Assembly (NCBI RefSeq): GCF_019393635.1
Contig: NC_057862.1
Span: 675,730,314 to 675,794,313 of the forward strand
DNA length: 64,000 nt
Direction of reading: 5' to 3'
From: Dromiciops gliroides
Lineage: Eukaryota; Chordata; Mammalia; Microbiotheria; Microbiotheriidae
The notes beneath the pieces are model-generated. The model was not told the origin of the DNA. It searched no databases and worked only from the letters and a program-made list of their open reading frames with translations. Of this stretch, positions 12,979 through 25,100 are shown piece by piece (position 1 is the stretch's first letter; every line of letters begins with the position of its first letter). A program made the position numbers and the translations under genes.

Positions 12979-15432
12979 CTCCATGCTTTCTTAATTTGCT
13001 TATGGTATCACCCTTTGTGTGTAAACCGTGTACCCATTTTGACTTTATTTTAGTATATGGTATGAGATGTTGGTGTATACCTAGTTTTTGCTATCCTGTT
13101 TTCCAGTTTTTCCAGCAGTTTCTGTCAAATAATGAATTTGCATTCCAAAAGCTTGGATCCTTGGGTTTATCATATGCTAGATTAGTATAATCATTTACCA
13201 TTGTGTACTTCATACCTATTCTATTCCACTGATCCACCTCTATTTCTTAGCCAGTACCAGATTGTTTTGATAATTACCACTTTAAAATACAGTTTGAGAT
13301 CTGTAGTGTCTAGACCACCTTCTTTCACATTGTTTATTGATTCCCTTGATATCCTTGAGCTTTTGTTCTTCCAGACGAATTTTATTATTTTTCTTAGATC
13401 TATAAAGTAATTTTTGATAGTTTGGTTGGTATGGAACTAAATAAATAGATTAATTTAGGCAGGATTGTCATTTTATTATATTAGCTAGTCCTATTCATGA
13501 GCAAGCAATATTCTTTTAGTTATTTTGATCTAACTTTATTTGTCTGAGAAGTGTTTTATAGTTGTGTTCATATAGTTACTGAATTTGTCTTGGCATGGAC
13601 CCTCCCAAGTATTTTATATTGTCTACAGTTAATTAAAATGGAATTTCTATTTCTATCTGTTGCTGCTGGACCTTGTTAGTAATATATAGAAATTCTGGTG
13701 ATTTGTGTGGGTTTATTTTGTATCCTGCTACTTTGCTAAAGTTGTTGCTAAATTCAAGTAGTTTTGTAGTTGATTCTCTGGGATGTTCTCAGTGTAACAT
13801 CATATCATCTGAAAAGAGTGACAGTTTTGTTTCTTCATTGCCTATTCTAGTTCCTTTACTATCTTTTTCTTCTCTTATTGCCACAGCTAACATTTCTAGT
13901 ATGATATTAAATAACAGAGTTGATAATGGCACCTTTTCTTTACCCCTGCTTGTATGGGGAAGGATTCTAGCTTATCCCCATTATAGATAATGCTTACTGA
14001 TGGTTTTACATAAATATTACTTGTTTTAAGTTAAGCACTATTTATTCCTATGCTATCAAGTGTTTTTAATAGGAATAGATACTGTATTTTTCTGCACATG
14101 GCTTTTTCTGCATATATTGTGATAATAATATGATTTCTATTGGTTTTGTCATTGATATGATCAACTATGCTGATAGTTTTACTAATATTGGTTGTGTATC
14201 AGCATGATATTTGTGTAGTAAAAGGACTTTGGTAGTACTCCTTCTTTACCATTTTCCCAAGTACTTTATATGGGAGTGGGATTAATTATTCTTTAAATTT
14301 TTGGTAGAATTTACTTGTTAATTTATGTGATCCTGGAGATTTTTTTCTTAGGAAGTTTGCCAATGGCTTATTCAATTTCTTTTTCTAAGATTAGGCTATT
14401 TAAGTATTGTATTTCTTTTTCTGCTAGTCTGGACAATTTATATTTTTGTAGATATTCATCCATTTCATTTAGATTGTCAAATTTATTGGCATATAATTGG
14501 GCAAAATAGCTCCTAACAATTGTCTTAATTTCACCTTCATTGGTGGTAAGATTACCCCTTTTCTTTTTGATACCAATTTTGGTTTTCTTCTTTTTTTTTT
14601 TTTGATGGGATGATACCAAAATGGGGGGGGGTGACAAAGAAATTGCACTGGAAAAAGAAGGGGGGCAGATTGAATGTGGGCAAATTATCCCACATAAAAG
14701 AGGCACAAAAGAGCTAGTATAATGGAGAGGAAGAAGGGGGAGTGGCAGGCAAAACTCAAACATTAATCTAATAAAAATTGGCTCAAAGAGGGAATAACAC
14801 ACACACTCAATTGGATACAGAAATCTACTTCACCCTATAAGGAAGCAAAAAAGGAACGGGCATAATAGAAGGGGTAGAGGGGACTGATAAAATGGAAGGT
14901 ATATTGGGAAAGGAGGTGATCAGAAGTAAAACACCTGTGAGGAGGGAAAGGATTGGGGATAAGAAAGAGTGGGGATAAAATAAAAAAATAGCATGGAGGG
15001 AAATACACAGTTACTTATAATTATTAATGTGAAAGGGATGAACTCATCCATTAAATGGAAGCAGATAGCAGAATGGATTAAAATGCAATATCCTACGATA
15101 TGTTGTTTATAAGAAACACATTTGAAGCAGAGAGATACACACAGGGTAAAGGTAAGGAGCTGGAACAGAATCTATTATGCTTCAGTTGAAGCAAAGAAAG
15201 CAGGAGATGGCAATAATGATTTAAGACACAGCAAAAGCAAAAATATATCCAATTAAAAGAGATAAAGAAAGAAATTATATCTTGCTGAAAAGTACTTAGA
15301 CAATTAATTAATACTAATAGTTAACATATATGCACCAAATAATACAGCATTTAAATGTTTGAAGAAGTTGAATGAGTTACAGTAGGAAATAGATAATAAG
15401 ATTATGCTAGTGGGAGAACTTAACCTTCCCCT

Positions 15433-15803
15433 TGTAAGGGGCTAAAATTCTAGCTAGTGTGTCTAAAATATCTAATGAGTGGTCACCAATAAATTAGAAG
15501 CTTTAGCAAGAGTTTAGACTTTTAAGCATTTATTAAGGAGAATAAGAATTTGGTGAAGAGAGAGAGAAAGGCCTGTATTCATCTATCTGTCTCGGGGAGC
15601 TACAGTTCTCCTGCTCTGCTCTCCACAAGAGTCCTAGTGAAAAAGAGTGAGAGAGCCAGTCTTGCCCCTTCTTCCTCCCACAAGCAAATGTCACTTCCTG
15701 ATGCCAAAGAAAAGCCACATGGCTTGCCTTCAGGCGCCTTCTCCTCATGGTGGAGCTTTCCTACAGTAGCTCTCCAGCAGGTGTTGTCATTCCAATCGTT
15801 ACA
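15433..15803 (+). mobile_element. solo LTR inside the L1
   Basis: 371 bp, same family as 10176-10524 (TGTAAGGGGCTAAAATTC ... CGTTACA), with 4-bp target duplication CCCT (15429-15432, 15804-15807). It interrupts L1 ORF2 text that continues on either side (GGGAGAACTTAACCTTCC | CTCTCAGAACTAGATAAATC). Confidence 0.85.
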
Positions 15804-16799
15804 CCCTCTCAGAACTAGATAAATCTAACCAAAAAATAAACAACAAAAAAGTTAAGGAGGCAAATACAATTCTGGAAAAGTTAGATATGATAGTTTTCTG
15901 GAGAAAATTTAATAGGAATGGAAAGGAATATATGCGTGTGTATGTATATACCATGTATACATATACATATAAATATACATAAACATATATGCCTTTTTCT
16001 CAGTCGTACATGACACCTACACAAAAATTGACCACATATGAGGGCATAAAAACCTTACAACCAAATGTAGAAAAGGAGAAAAAGTAAACACATCCTTTTG
16101 AGATCATAATGTAATAAAAATGACATTCAATAATTGACAATGAAAATATTAAAAATTAATTAGAAATTAAATAATATAATCCTAAAAAACAAATAAGTCA
16201 GAACAAATCATAGAAATAATCAATAATTTCATTAAAGAAAATAACAATTAGACAACACATCAAACTTTATGGGATACAGCCAAAGTGGTACTTAGAGGAA
16301 ATTTTATTGCTTTCATCAATTATTTAATTGCTTACATCAATAAAATAGAGAAAAAGGAGATCAATTAATTAGACATGCAACTAAAAAACCTAGGAAATAA
16401 ACAGTTAAAACACCAAATTGGAAATCCTAAAATCCTAAAAATCAATAAAAAGATTAATAAAATTGAAAGACAATCATAGAACTAATAAACAAAACTAGAA
16501 GCTGGATTTATGGGGGAAAACAATAAAATGGATAAACCATTGGTTAATTTGATCAAATAAGATTATTTAAAGGTTAAATATTCTACCATATCTTTTATTA
16601 TCACACAATTGGCCAAAAGTTGTAGAGAATAAAAGATTAGACTATGCATACTGTTTAATCACAATTTTTTTGAGTCCATGATGTAAAAATCCTTTGTCAA
16701 AGCTTTGTCCAAATCAGGTATTTTCCATTTATATACAAAAATTATACATGAAGAACAATGACAATTATAAATTTTTAAAATCCCTCAGAGTGAATAGAG

Positions 16800-17035
16800 A
16801 ACTAGATGAAGAATTAGGAAGAATGGAATTCAAATGTAGCACCAGGCACTTATTAGCTGTGTGATGATGGGCATTTCACAACTTCTAACTCATTTTTTTC
16901 AATTGTAAAATGGGGGGTAAAAATAGCACCAATCCTGCAGGGTTGTTGTGAGGATCCAATGAGATAATATTTGTAAAAGCACTTAACACAGTGGCACATA
17001 ATAGGTGCCACATAAATGCTTATTCCATCTCATTC
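16800..17035 (+). mobile_element. MIR/THER-like relic, unit A
   Basis: AATTGTAAAATGGGG and GGGTTGTTGTGAGGATCCAA; unit B has the same relic at 41785-42020, so it predates the duplication. Confidence 0.7.
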
Positions 17036-19122
17036 CTTTCTTCCTTCCCTAATTAGAAGTCTATTGTAATAACACACATGAAGAAGAATCATGGTCTGAA
17101 CTTTGATGGATGTTGTGTGAGTGATGAGCTAGAGATGAATGTGAACCTAACCTGAGGTTTCTAGTCAAGCTGGGGCACTTGGTTTCAGAATCTCCTAATT
17201 GGTGGAGGGAATGCTGACTTGAACCTATATGCCTAAATGAATAGTGAAGTTGGCATGAGAGCTTTGAGGAGGAGGGAGATTCTTATTTCTATCTTGGAGA
17301 GGACATGTGTACTGCTATACCCTCCTAAGGATTGACTCTAATCCTGGGGAAAGAGAGCCTTTGGACACAGCAGAAATATAGGGGGAGCCAGATCCTCATG
17401 TGTTCTAGCTTTTCTCCTTACAGGCTTTGGGATTTTCCCCTTTGGTGATATTGGAGCCTCTCATTTGCTTTAAGAAAGACAATGAGTTATGTTTTGGTCA
17501 TGTTGAGACTTCTTGTGATGGGAAAAGGGGATCTTGGCCTGTTCTCTACCCTGGAAGCAATGGTGATTGAAAGGACATGATAGAGTGAATATGTATGGCT
17601 TTCCACAGTGAGCTTGAGACTATCTTCAGCCGCAAGCTGCCCTTTCTGCTCTATGTTTTGTTCCTGGAGCCTGGGTTCTTTGAAAAGCAATCCTGAGAGG
17701 TTCCAGCCTGGTGCCACTTTCTCAGGAGTTTGAGAGTTCAGAATTCCTGGGAACTTAGTCGGAGGTGCCTTATTCAATGGTAATCTTCTCATAAAAGAAG
17801 ATGTCCCATACCTGAAGAATGAGCCATGCTTACTGCCATGGCTATAGGCTTGAATGCATCACTTAGATCTGAGGTCAAAGGACAAATATCTGATAGTTTA
17901 ATCAACAATCTCTAAAGAAGTACATAATAAGAGTTAAGTGATCCTTCATCTTTCAAAGCTTTGTCAATAACATGTTTATGTCTTTTGTCTTTTAAGGATT
18001 TCTACATGTTTTGAATAATACAAGACTTGATAAGTGTTTACAAGTCAGTGTACCTGATCTACTTGGTACATTGAACACTTTTTGAGATGGGACCCAGTTT
18101 ATTCCTTCTAGGGACAACCTAAAGAGGAACCCAACCTAAAAGTTGGTTTATGGTTCCTATCCAGATTTCCTCTCTGAGATCAAAGTGTAATGAACCCAAG
18201 AGTGTGATAAGGGCTTAAACTTCTCCTTGTAGAGGTCAGGCTTCTCCAACATTGAGCCCGGAGCTCAGGTTGCTTGGTGGGAGAGGGTGGGACATCAATC
18301 ATTTCTTCGGTGTTTGGTTATTTTCCAGTCTCATTTATATGCAATTGTTTCACTGAGTTTGTCTGGTTTCCTTTTTTGGAATTGGATGGTATCTGTGCAC
18401 TCTGCCTGAGGTCTGGCTCTTTTACCACTGGCCCAGAGTAGGAACAGTTTGTGTTCATACCTGGGTTTCAATAATCACAATGCAGATGACCCCAGAAACT
18501 AAACCTCCAAACCCAAACCACCACCCTTTCCCAGACCCAAGCATGTTTATAACAACCTCATGCCTACCTTTCCCTAGATGTCATGTCAATCATTCAAGCC
18601 AAACATTCCAATTCAATTCAAAATCATTTCTTAGTACACACAGTTCCATATCTAAGGCACTTTGTTTACTTTTGGGAATACAAGTTCAATAAATGAAATA
18701 GTAGCTCCCCTCAATACAAAGACAATAAATGAGAAAATAGCTACCCTATATACAAGGGCAATAAAGAAAAATGCCCTAACCTCAAGGACCTTACATACTA
18801 CTGTGCAGTTATAAAACACAGACCCCAATAATTAATTCTAATGTATACAAGAAGGGAGAGAGCCATAAAAACTGGAAAGATCAGGAGAGACTTCATGGAG
18901 GAGGTGGTGCCAGTGTGGAGCCTGAGGGGAGGTAAAGGTTCTCAGAGGTGGAGATGAGGAGGGCAAGCATTATAGACATGGATATGCAACAACTTCTCTG
19001 AAAATTAGATGAAGTGATATCAGGTGTCAGCACAGTAGACTTCCTTCACTGAAGATGAATAGTTGGAGAAGAAATGGGTCCTTCTAATTGAGATTGTGAA
19101 GTCATCCCTGTGAGAAAGATCC

Positions 19123-19157
19123 CTAGGTTAAGTTTTCCCCACACTTCTTCTCCCATG
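19123..19157 (-). CDS. gene 1 exon 6, cytoplasmic tail (candidate)
   Basis: After a strong acceptor (CCCTTTCCCTATCTTATTAG), 35 bp finish the frame as AWEKKCGENLT plus TAG. Gene 2 has the same acceptor and reads AWEEKYGENLT plus TAA at 48167-48133, with no indel and mostly conservative changes. That shared reading frame and stop is why I chose this exon over reading through the membrane-exon donor, which would give unrelated tails. Confidence 0.6.
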
Positions 19158-22100
19158 CTAATAAGATAGGGAAAGGGAAGGTGATCAGCATTCAGGAATT
19201 ACTCACACACACAAGGACATAGACATCTGCCCTCTACTCACTTTCCAAAGGGTTCTGCATTGGACTTTGCACTGTATCCCTTCCACCACATGCCACTAGA
19301 GTGAGTTTTCCACTGACTTGTAAACCCTTCTCAAGTCATGTATTATTCAAAACATGTGGAAAATTCAGAGTGCCCTGTGGTTCTCAAGGACTTTGAATGG
19401 ACTGAGATTCACAGAATTTCAGAATGTAAATTCTCAGCAACTATCTAGTTCAGTTTATGCCTGAACCAGGTTCCCCTTTCAAATAGATAAATATACCCAG
19501 TTCTTGATAATCTAGCCTCTACCTGAAAGAGGGGATCCCTCCAGTCTCCAGAGGATACCTGTAATAAGATAGTGGCCCAGTCTATTATTACTGTTACTTT
19601 AGAGATGAGCAAACCAAGGCAGAGGGAAGGTAAGTGACTTGCTCAGGGTCACCTTGCTAGTAAGTGTCTGAATCTGGAGATCACTTTATATAACCTAATC
19701 TAATGATTAATCAAATATCAATCAATACTATGACAAGAAAGCTAGGTGTCCCAGTAGACAGAGCACTTGACCTGACATTAAGAAGATTTGAGTTCAAATC
19801 CAGATTCAAATACTTGTTTAATCTCCCGCGCCCCGCGCCCCCCCCCCCCCCCCCGCCAAAAAATTCAAAATGACTTTAGGCTGAATAGAAGTACACAGGT
19901 CAGAATGAGGGAGGTGGCAATCATGTTGTACCCTGCCTTGAGGAGAGCATATCTGGAGAATGTACAGGCTCATTTCTGGCACCCACATCTTTGAACAGAT
20001 GATGTATAATTACTTGCTAGGGATTCTTGAGTAGCAGAATTCTGCTTTTCTGGGGTTTCTACTAAAATACTGTCAGGGTCTCTTCCAGCCCTGAGAATCT
20101 GTGTTTTGGGGACTCTTTTTACAAAGGTTGGTATTGCCAGTATCAGCCCCGATATGGAAGCTCATTCTATCTCTTGGTGATCTCCCCTTCCACCCCTTGC
20201 CCTCTCTCCACATACACACCTGTCTTCTTCTTATTATTCCATGTGGAGAAAACTTTAGCACAGCTCAGCCCCAGGATGAAGACTACTAGGATGCTTATGA
20301 CCATGGCCCAAGGCCACTTCTTAGGAGGCTTTACAGGAACTGCAGGAGAAGGACCAACAAATTAATAGGGGTAAGGGAAGACAATGTTACAGTGGGAATG
20401 GGGTTTGTGTCCAGTGGGTTGTCTTCCCTGGGGTCATTTGCCAGCAGGGATGTAAATGGACAGGGGATTATGGGAATCCACAGCTCAGCTCCCTAGACTT
20501 TGGTCCAACTAGCTTGGCTGATTACACTCACCAGGGTACACAGCTGGTTTCTCCATTGCACTGTGCTCCACCACACAATTGTAACCTGCTCCTGAATCCC
20601 CTGGAAGGAGCTCCAGGGTGACTTGAAGGTAGAAGGTATCATCAGTATTGGGCAGGGTGCCACTGGAGCTCTCCTTCCCCCATGTAGCCTGTTCAGTAGT
20701 CTTCTTCCATATTAACAAAATAGATCTGGGGTAAAAGCCTGTGGCCAAGCAGGATAAGGTGATGGTGCCATTGGGTGAATCATGGTGGGACACATATACC
20801 TCGGGTGGCACTTTGGGAAGAAGAGAAGAGAGAAGGTATCATACCTAATGCTCCTTAGGATCCTCTGCTCTCTTTGGCCTTATCCCACCTTCAATTCCCT
20901 GCCTCCTCATTGGCTTGCTTTCTCTGTTCTACCCCCTTAGATCCAGCAGTTATCAGTACTTTAAAGATAAGGACAACAACTGGGTTTTGTGGGGCTCTTT
21001 GTCTCCCTCTCCATCTGCCTCAGTGCCCAGGAGAGTTCCCTACACACTCAGTTTTGTTGTTAGCTATTAAAGACCTTTCTAAGATTACCCTGCATGTGTT
21101 CTGCATATCTCTTGTATATGCCACTTATTTACATGTAGTCCTCATCATTAGAATATGAACCCCTTAGATACGAGAACTATTTCACCATTTAAAAAATTCC
21201 AAACACTTAACATAGTGTTTGGTCCAATCAATAAAGCAGGTGAAGTTTTCACTACAGTGTTGGATACAGACTATATATCATATGGGCAAAGACCAGCCTA
21301 ACTAATTTCAGAAAGCCTCAGAATTGTGTCCCCCATCACATGCCCCTTTATGAATTATTTGGGGTGATGTAAGGGTTCCCCATCTGTGAACTGTGGATCC
21401 CTGGAGACATAATACATATGCTTCATTACTGATTCAATATTAAAATGGGATCCAAGGACCATGAGACCATATGGCATAGTGAGAGAGGATGCTGAGCTTG
21501 AGTCAAAGACCCTGACTGACTGAATTACTGACTCTGCCACCTCAGGCAAGGCTTTTCATTTCTCTGAACCTCAGTTTCCTCCACAGTAACATGAAGGGGG
21601 TTGTATTAGATGACCTCTAAGGTCCCTTACAAACTCTATATCTGTGAACCACATAGAACTAGGAGGAACTTAGAAGCATTCTAGTCTAATTGCCTCATGC
21701 TACAGATGAAATGTACAGATTCATATAGAATAGCTGGGGTGAAAACCTCTGATCTTTCCACTGTAGATACTTTCCATAGAGAATAAAAATATATTTCATG
21801 AGCATATGTTATTTTGAAATATATGTAATATTAGTGCCAAAATCTTAAAAAAACAAACACTTGAAAGTGTTTCTGCATTTTGGATTTTAATATCATGTTT
21901 CAAAGAATAACTGGAATAAAGGAAATGAGGGAAATATACAAATGGGAAAAAAGGATGACCTTGTCACCTGGCAAGAGTGAGGGATAGCCACAATGGTGGA
22001 TGGCAAGAGTGCTCCATTGTTTCCTGGTGATGTCAAGAGAAAGCAAGAAAGGCTCCCAGCATGGTGAGTGGTCCCTTAGTATGCAACTTATGAAAGAACA

Positions 22101-25100
22101 TAAATAAGAGTAATTTATGATGGGTAATGATGGACGAGGTGTAATCTGTTTCATTGGAGGAGACAGCTACATGAAAGGCAAACTCTCTTTAAGCATTTGA
22201 GTATTGTTTTTTCTTTCAATGTATTATAATACTGCAACTATAGTCATGTGGAAGTTCATGATATTGACATTTGGGGGGGCTTCATACTAAAAATTTTGGG
22301 GAAACACTGTCTTAGAGAATCCATATACAGCATGATAGGGCAACAGAATAAATTGTTGATCATCTGAACAGAGCAATAAACATATGATGTGTGCTGTTTT
22401 ATTGTAAGAGGAAAATTCATTCCGGTGTCCAGCTACCTAACTCCAGAGATCTAACTTTTACATAATCATAAAAGAAAGGTGGCTTGTACCTTCTGGTAGA
22501 AGAAAGAAAACAAAGGGAACTCACAATTTTCTTTCATGCTTGAATTCCGAAGGAAGTTCTGAACCATTCCAACACAATATTTCTTAACGTAGTCTTTTCT
22601 CACATTGGTCCAGAAGAGGCTTTCTGCAATGTATTTCAAGTTTTGTGCCCTAGGGTTTAGGACCACCCAGTTTTCTTGGTGATCATCTATCTCAATCATA
22701 TTCTCTCCATCCAAGCCAAATTGTACCTTGCTGTTCAACTGGATGGTATCATCCAATTCACAGCCTAGAAAATACTGCAGTGTGTAATTTCCTGGAGAAA
22801 AAGAGAAATATTGGCTACTCTTAGAGCAACTGGCTTAGGGGAAAGAGAGACATCCTTTCTGTTGCTGGTCCCAGAACACACAGGGTTTTATTTGGCTAAC
22901 ATTGGGAATCATCTATGCATCAGTTGGAATTATTTTGGTCGTGAAGGACATCACATTATCCCAGTCCAGGGAGAATTCTGGCCAAGCTAAGAAGGGGACA
23001 TGTAACAAAAGAGGGAAGATTAGGAATCAAGTATAATTCCATTTTTAAATATGCATGCCTACTTATTTTCCCATACTGTATTCTTTCTGAATCCATATAT
23101 GGCCTTTTCTCTCATGTGTAGACCCTAGAATAACAACATTCCCATGGATTAGAATGGGTAGTGATAAGGGATAAAGAAAACAAGAAAGGACAAGTTGGAA
23201 GCCAATATCAGGAGGTGGTGGCAGCAGCAGAAGAACAGTAACAGGAAACAGGTAGGACTGATCTTTGAAATCATGGAACAAGGAAGGTTCAGTAAGTTCA
23301 ATATCTTTTTTTTTTTTTTTGGTGAGGCAATTGGGGTTAAGTGACTTGCCCAGGGACACATAGTTAGTAAGTATTAAGTGTCTGAGGCCAGATTTGAACT
23401 CAGGTCCTCCTGACTCCAGGGCCAGTGCTCTATCCACTGTGCCACCTAGCTGCCCCTAAGTTCAATATTTTAAGTCCACATTCAATGATCAATAAAACTT
23501 GTTCAGGGATAAAATGTGGAAGTCTTGTGAGTGAAGGGGAAGGTTTCCTGAAACATTTTCAATGGAGGATTTGGTGTCCTAGGAAAAGTGGTATTTTTAG
23601 TGAGTCCAGCCCAGGAATCAATTCTTAAAAGCTTTTCAAATAAAAGATCAGTGGCCTGAGCCTCTTGACAGTCATCCCAAATAGTTCAGGTTCCTGGGGA
23701 ATTTGTCCTTCAGTTTTCTTGAAGTGAGATGAGTTGGGATGAGGAGAAATATGGTGGTGGGGATAATGGAGGCTAACTTACTTTTGAGCTTGGAGTCATC
23801 AGCTGTTAAGAATTGGATCAAGGCTTGGGCGTCCCCCTCATGGATTTTTATCAAATGACTCCACTCCTCAATTAGGTTGGTCCGCAGGACATCAGAAATC
23901 CAGTCTGCCTTGATTGTAGCCTGATGGTTCATTTTATCATAAGAAAGCCACTGAATGTCATCAATAACACCAACACCAGTGAAGTACAAGAGAGAGTAGC
24001 GTGTACCCACTATAGTGAACTTATGTTCATGCCAATGGTAGACTAAATGACAGAGAAGGAAAAAGGAGATCACATATGGGGGTAGAGTCAGAAGCCTAGA
24101 GTCTCCTCCCACCCATCCACCTGCAACTATGACTTTCTATAATTATAAGATTAAGGTGGGGCATGAATGTCCTGAAGGACAATCTGGGAGGAAATCCTGC
24201 ACCCAACTGAATTTCTAGAGAGTGACTATCACAGGACTGGATACAAACCAGGGTTCAATAAGACCTTGTGAACTGGTTTATCCAGAGTGAAACCTTATAC
24301 TTACAGAAAGCTTTTTTGCTAAATCAGGTCAACTCATCACATCATCTGTCTCAGGGTCCATATAGGGTAAGTGAGGAGTAGAGAGAACTATGAGAGAGGA
24401 TTAGTATTGTTAGCGGAGAGGGGAAGGCAATATGTTTGAACTGTAAGAAGAGGAAGGCAGAATGTGTATATGTTTTGCCCAAAATGGGCAACAGTGTTAC
24501 CATCTATGGTAGAGCATGCACAGTAGCAAGTATATGAAGCTAAGTTAATGCCATTGTTGATGATGTAGAAAATGGCCCCTTCCAGGATGGAGAGAGTGAA
24601 AGAGTATGAGCAAACAGTAGTAAAGAATCAGGTAGGACTCTGGAGGTAAGAATATAAATCAGTTGTACTGTTATAAAGCATTTTGTCCTGTGTCTATTTT
24701 TATGCTTTGCTAGAATTTTTCCCCCTGTGGAAAAGAAAACCAGAAGAATGTGTGATAGCAGTGACATGAAAATACATGTGGCATTTCAGTCATGTTATTG
24801 CTAAACTGCTTTAGGTGTGAGAATGGTAGCTACATAGTACTGTGGCCTAGAAAATTAGGTGTGAGAATGGTAGCTACTTAGTACTGTGGTCTATTCTTCC
24901 AGCTTTGGAGGAAGCACCAGAACCATGGGTCTGATGCAAAAACTTCAAAGGGAGGACAGGTATCACTCAGACCTTTTTGCATATGACCCAGGATTGGAAG
25001 ATAACAATGGGGTGGCCCACATTAACCAAAAAGAAGAGATTTGATAAAAGCTTGAGTGGTGGACACAATACAACATGAGGACATTGGCTTGAGTTCTTGC

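Larger units (their letters stand above)
11528..16558 (-). mobile_element. L1 LINE with inverted 5' part
   Basis: 11528-14600 is the 3' part of an L1 on the minus strand (3' end at left, starting with a T run). It encodes an ORF2 stretch (RGNLTTNEGEI..., LYANKFDNLNEMDEYL) that matches the region before the L1 reverse transcriptase core. 14600-16558 is the 5' part on the plus strand: ORF1-ORF2 spacer, then endonuclease-region sequence and text ending near the KTRSW motif, just upstream of where the minus part begins. This is the layout of a 5' inversion during insertion. The copy is 5' truncated. Target sequence AAGATATT (11520-11527) recurs as AAGATTATT at 16559, and unit B has the uninterrupted site near 41400. 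Two SINEs and an LTR sit inside it. Confidence 0.8.

Noticed and set aside
17487-17792. 101-codon minus-strand open stretch downstream of gene 1
   Set aside because: The matching unit B sequence (46785-47060) does not keep the frame; likely 3' flank or untranslated sequence.
17812-17866. Alternative tail exon for gene 1 starting SDA after ACCTCAG
   Set aside because: The unit B version differs in length and frame and has a poor acceptor; the candidate at 19123-19157 is conserved instead.
22525-22791. A shortened alpha2 helix in genes 1 and 2
   Set aside because: First impression only: careful counting shows 62 residues between the cysteines against 63 in HLA-A2, so nothing is missing.
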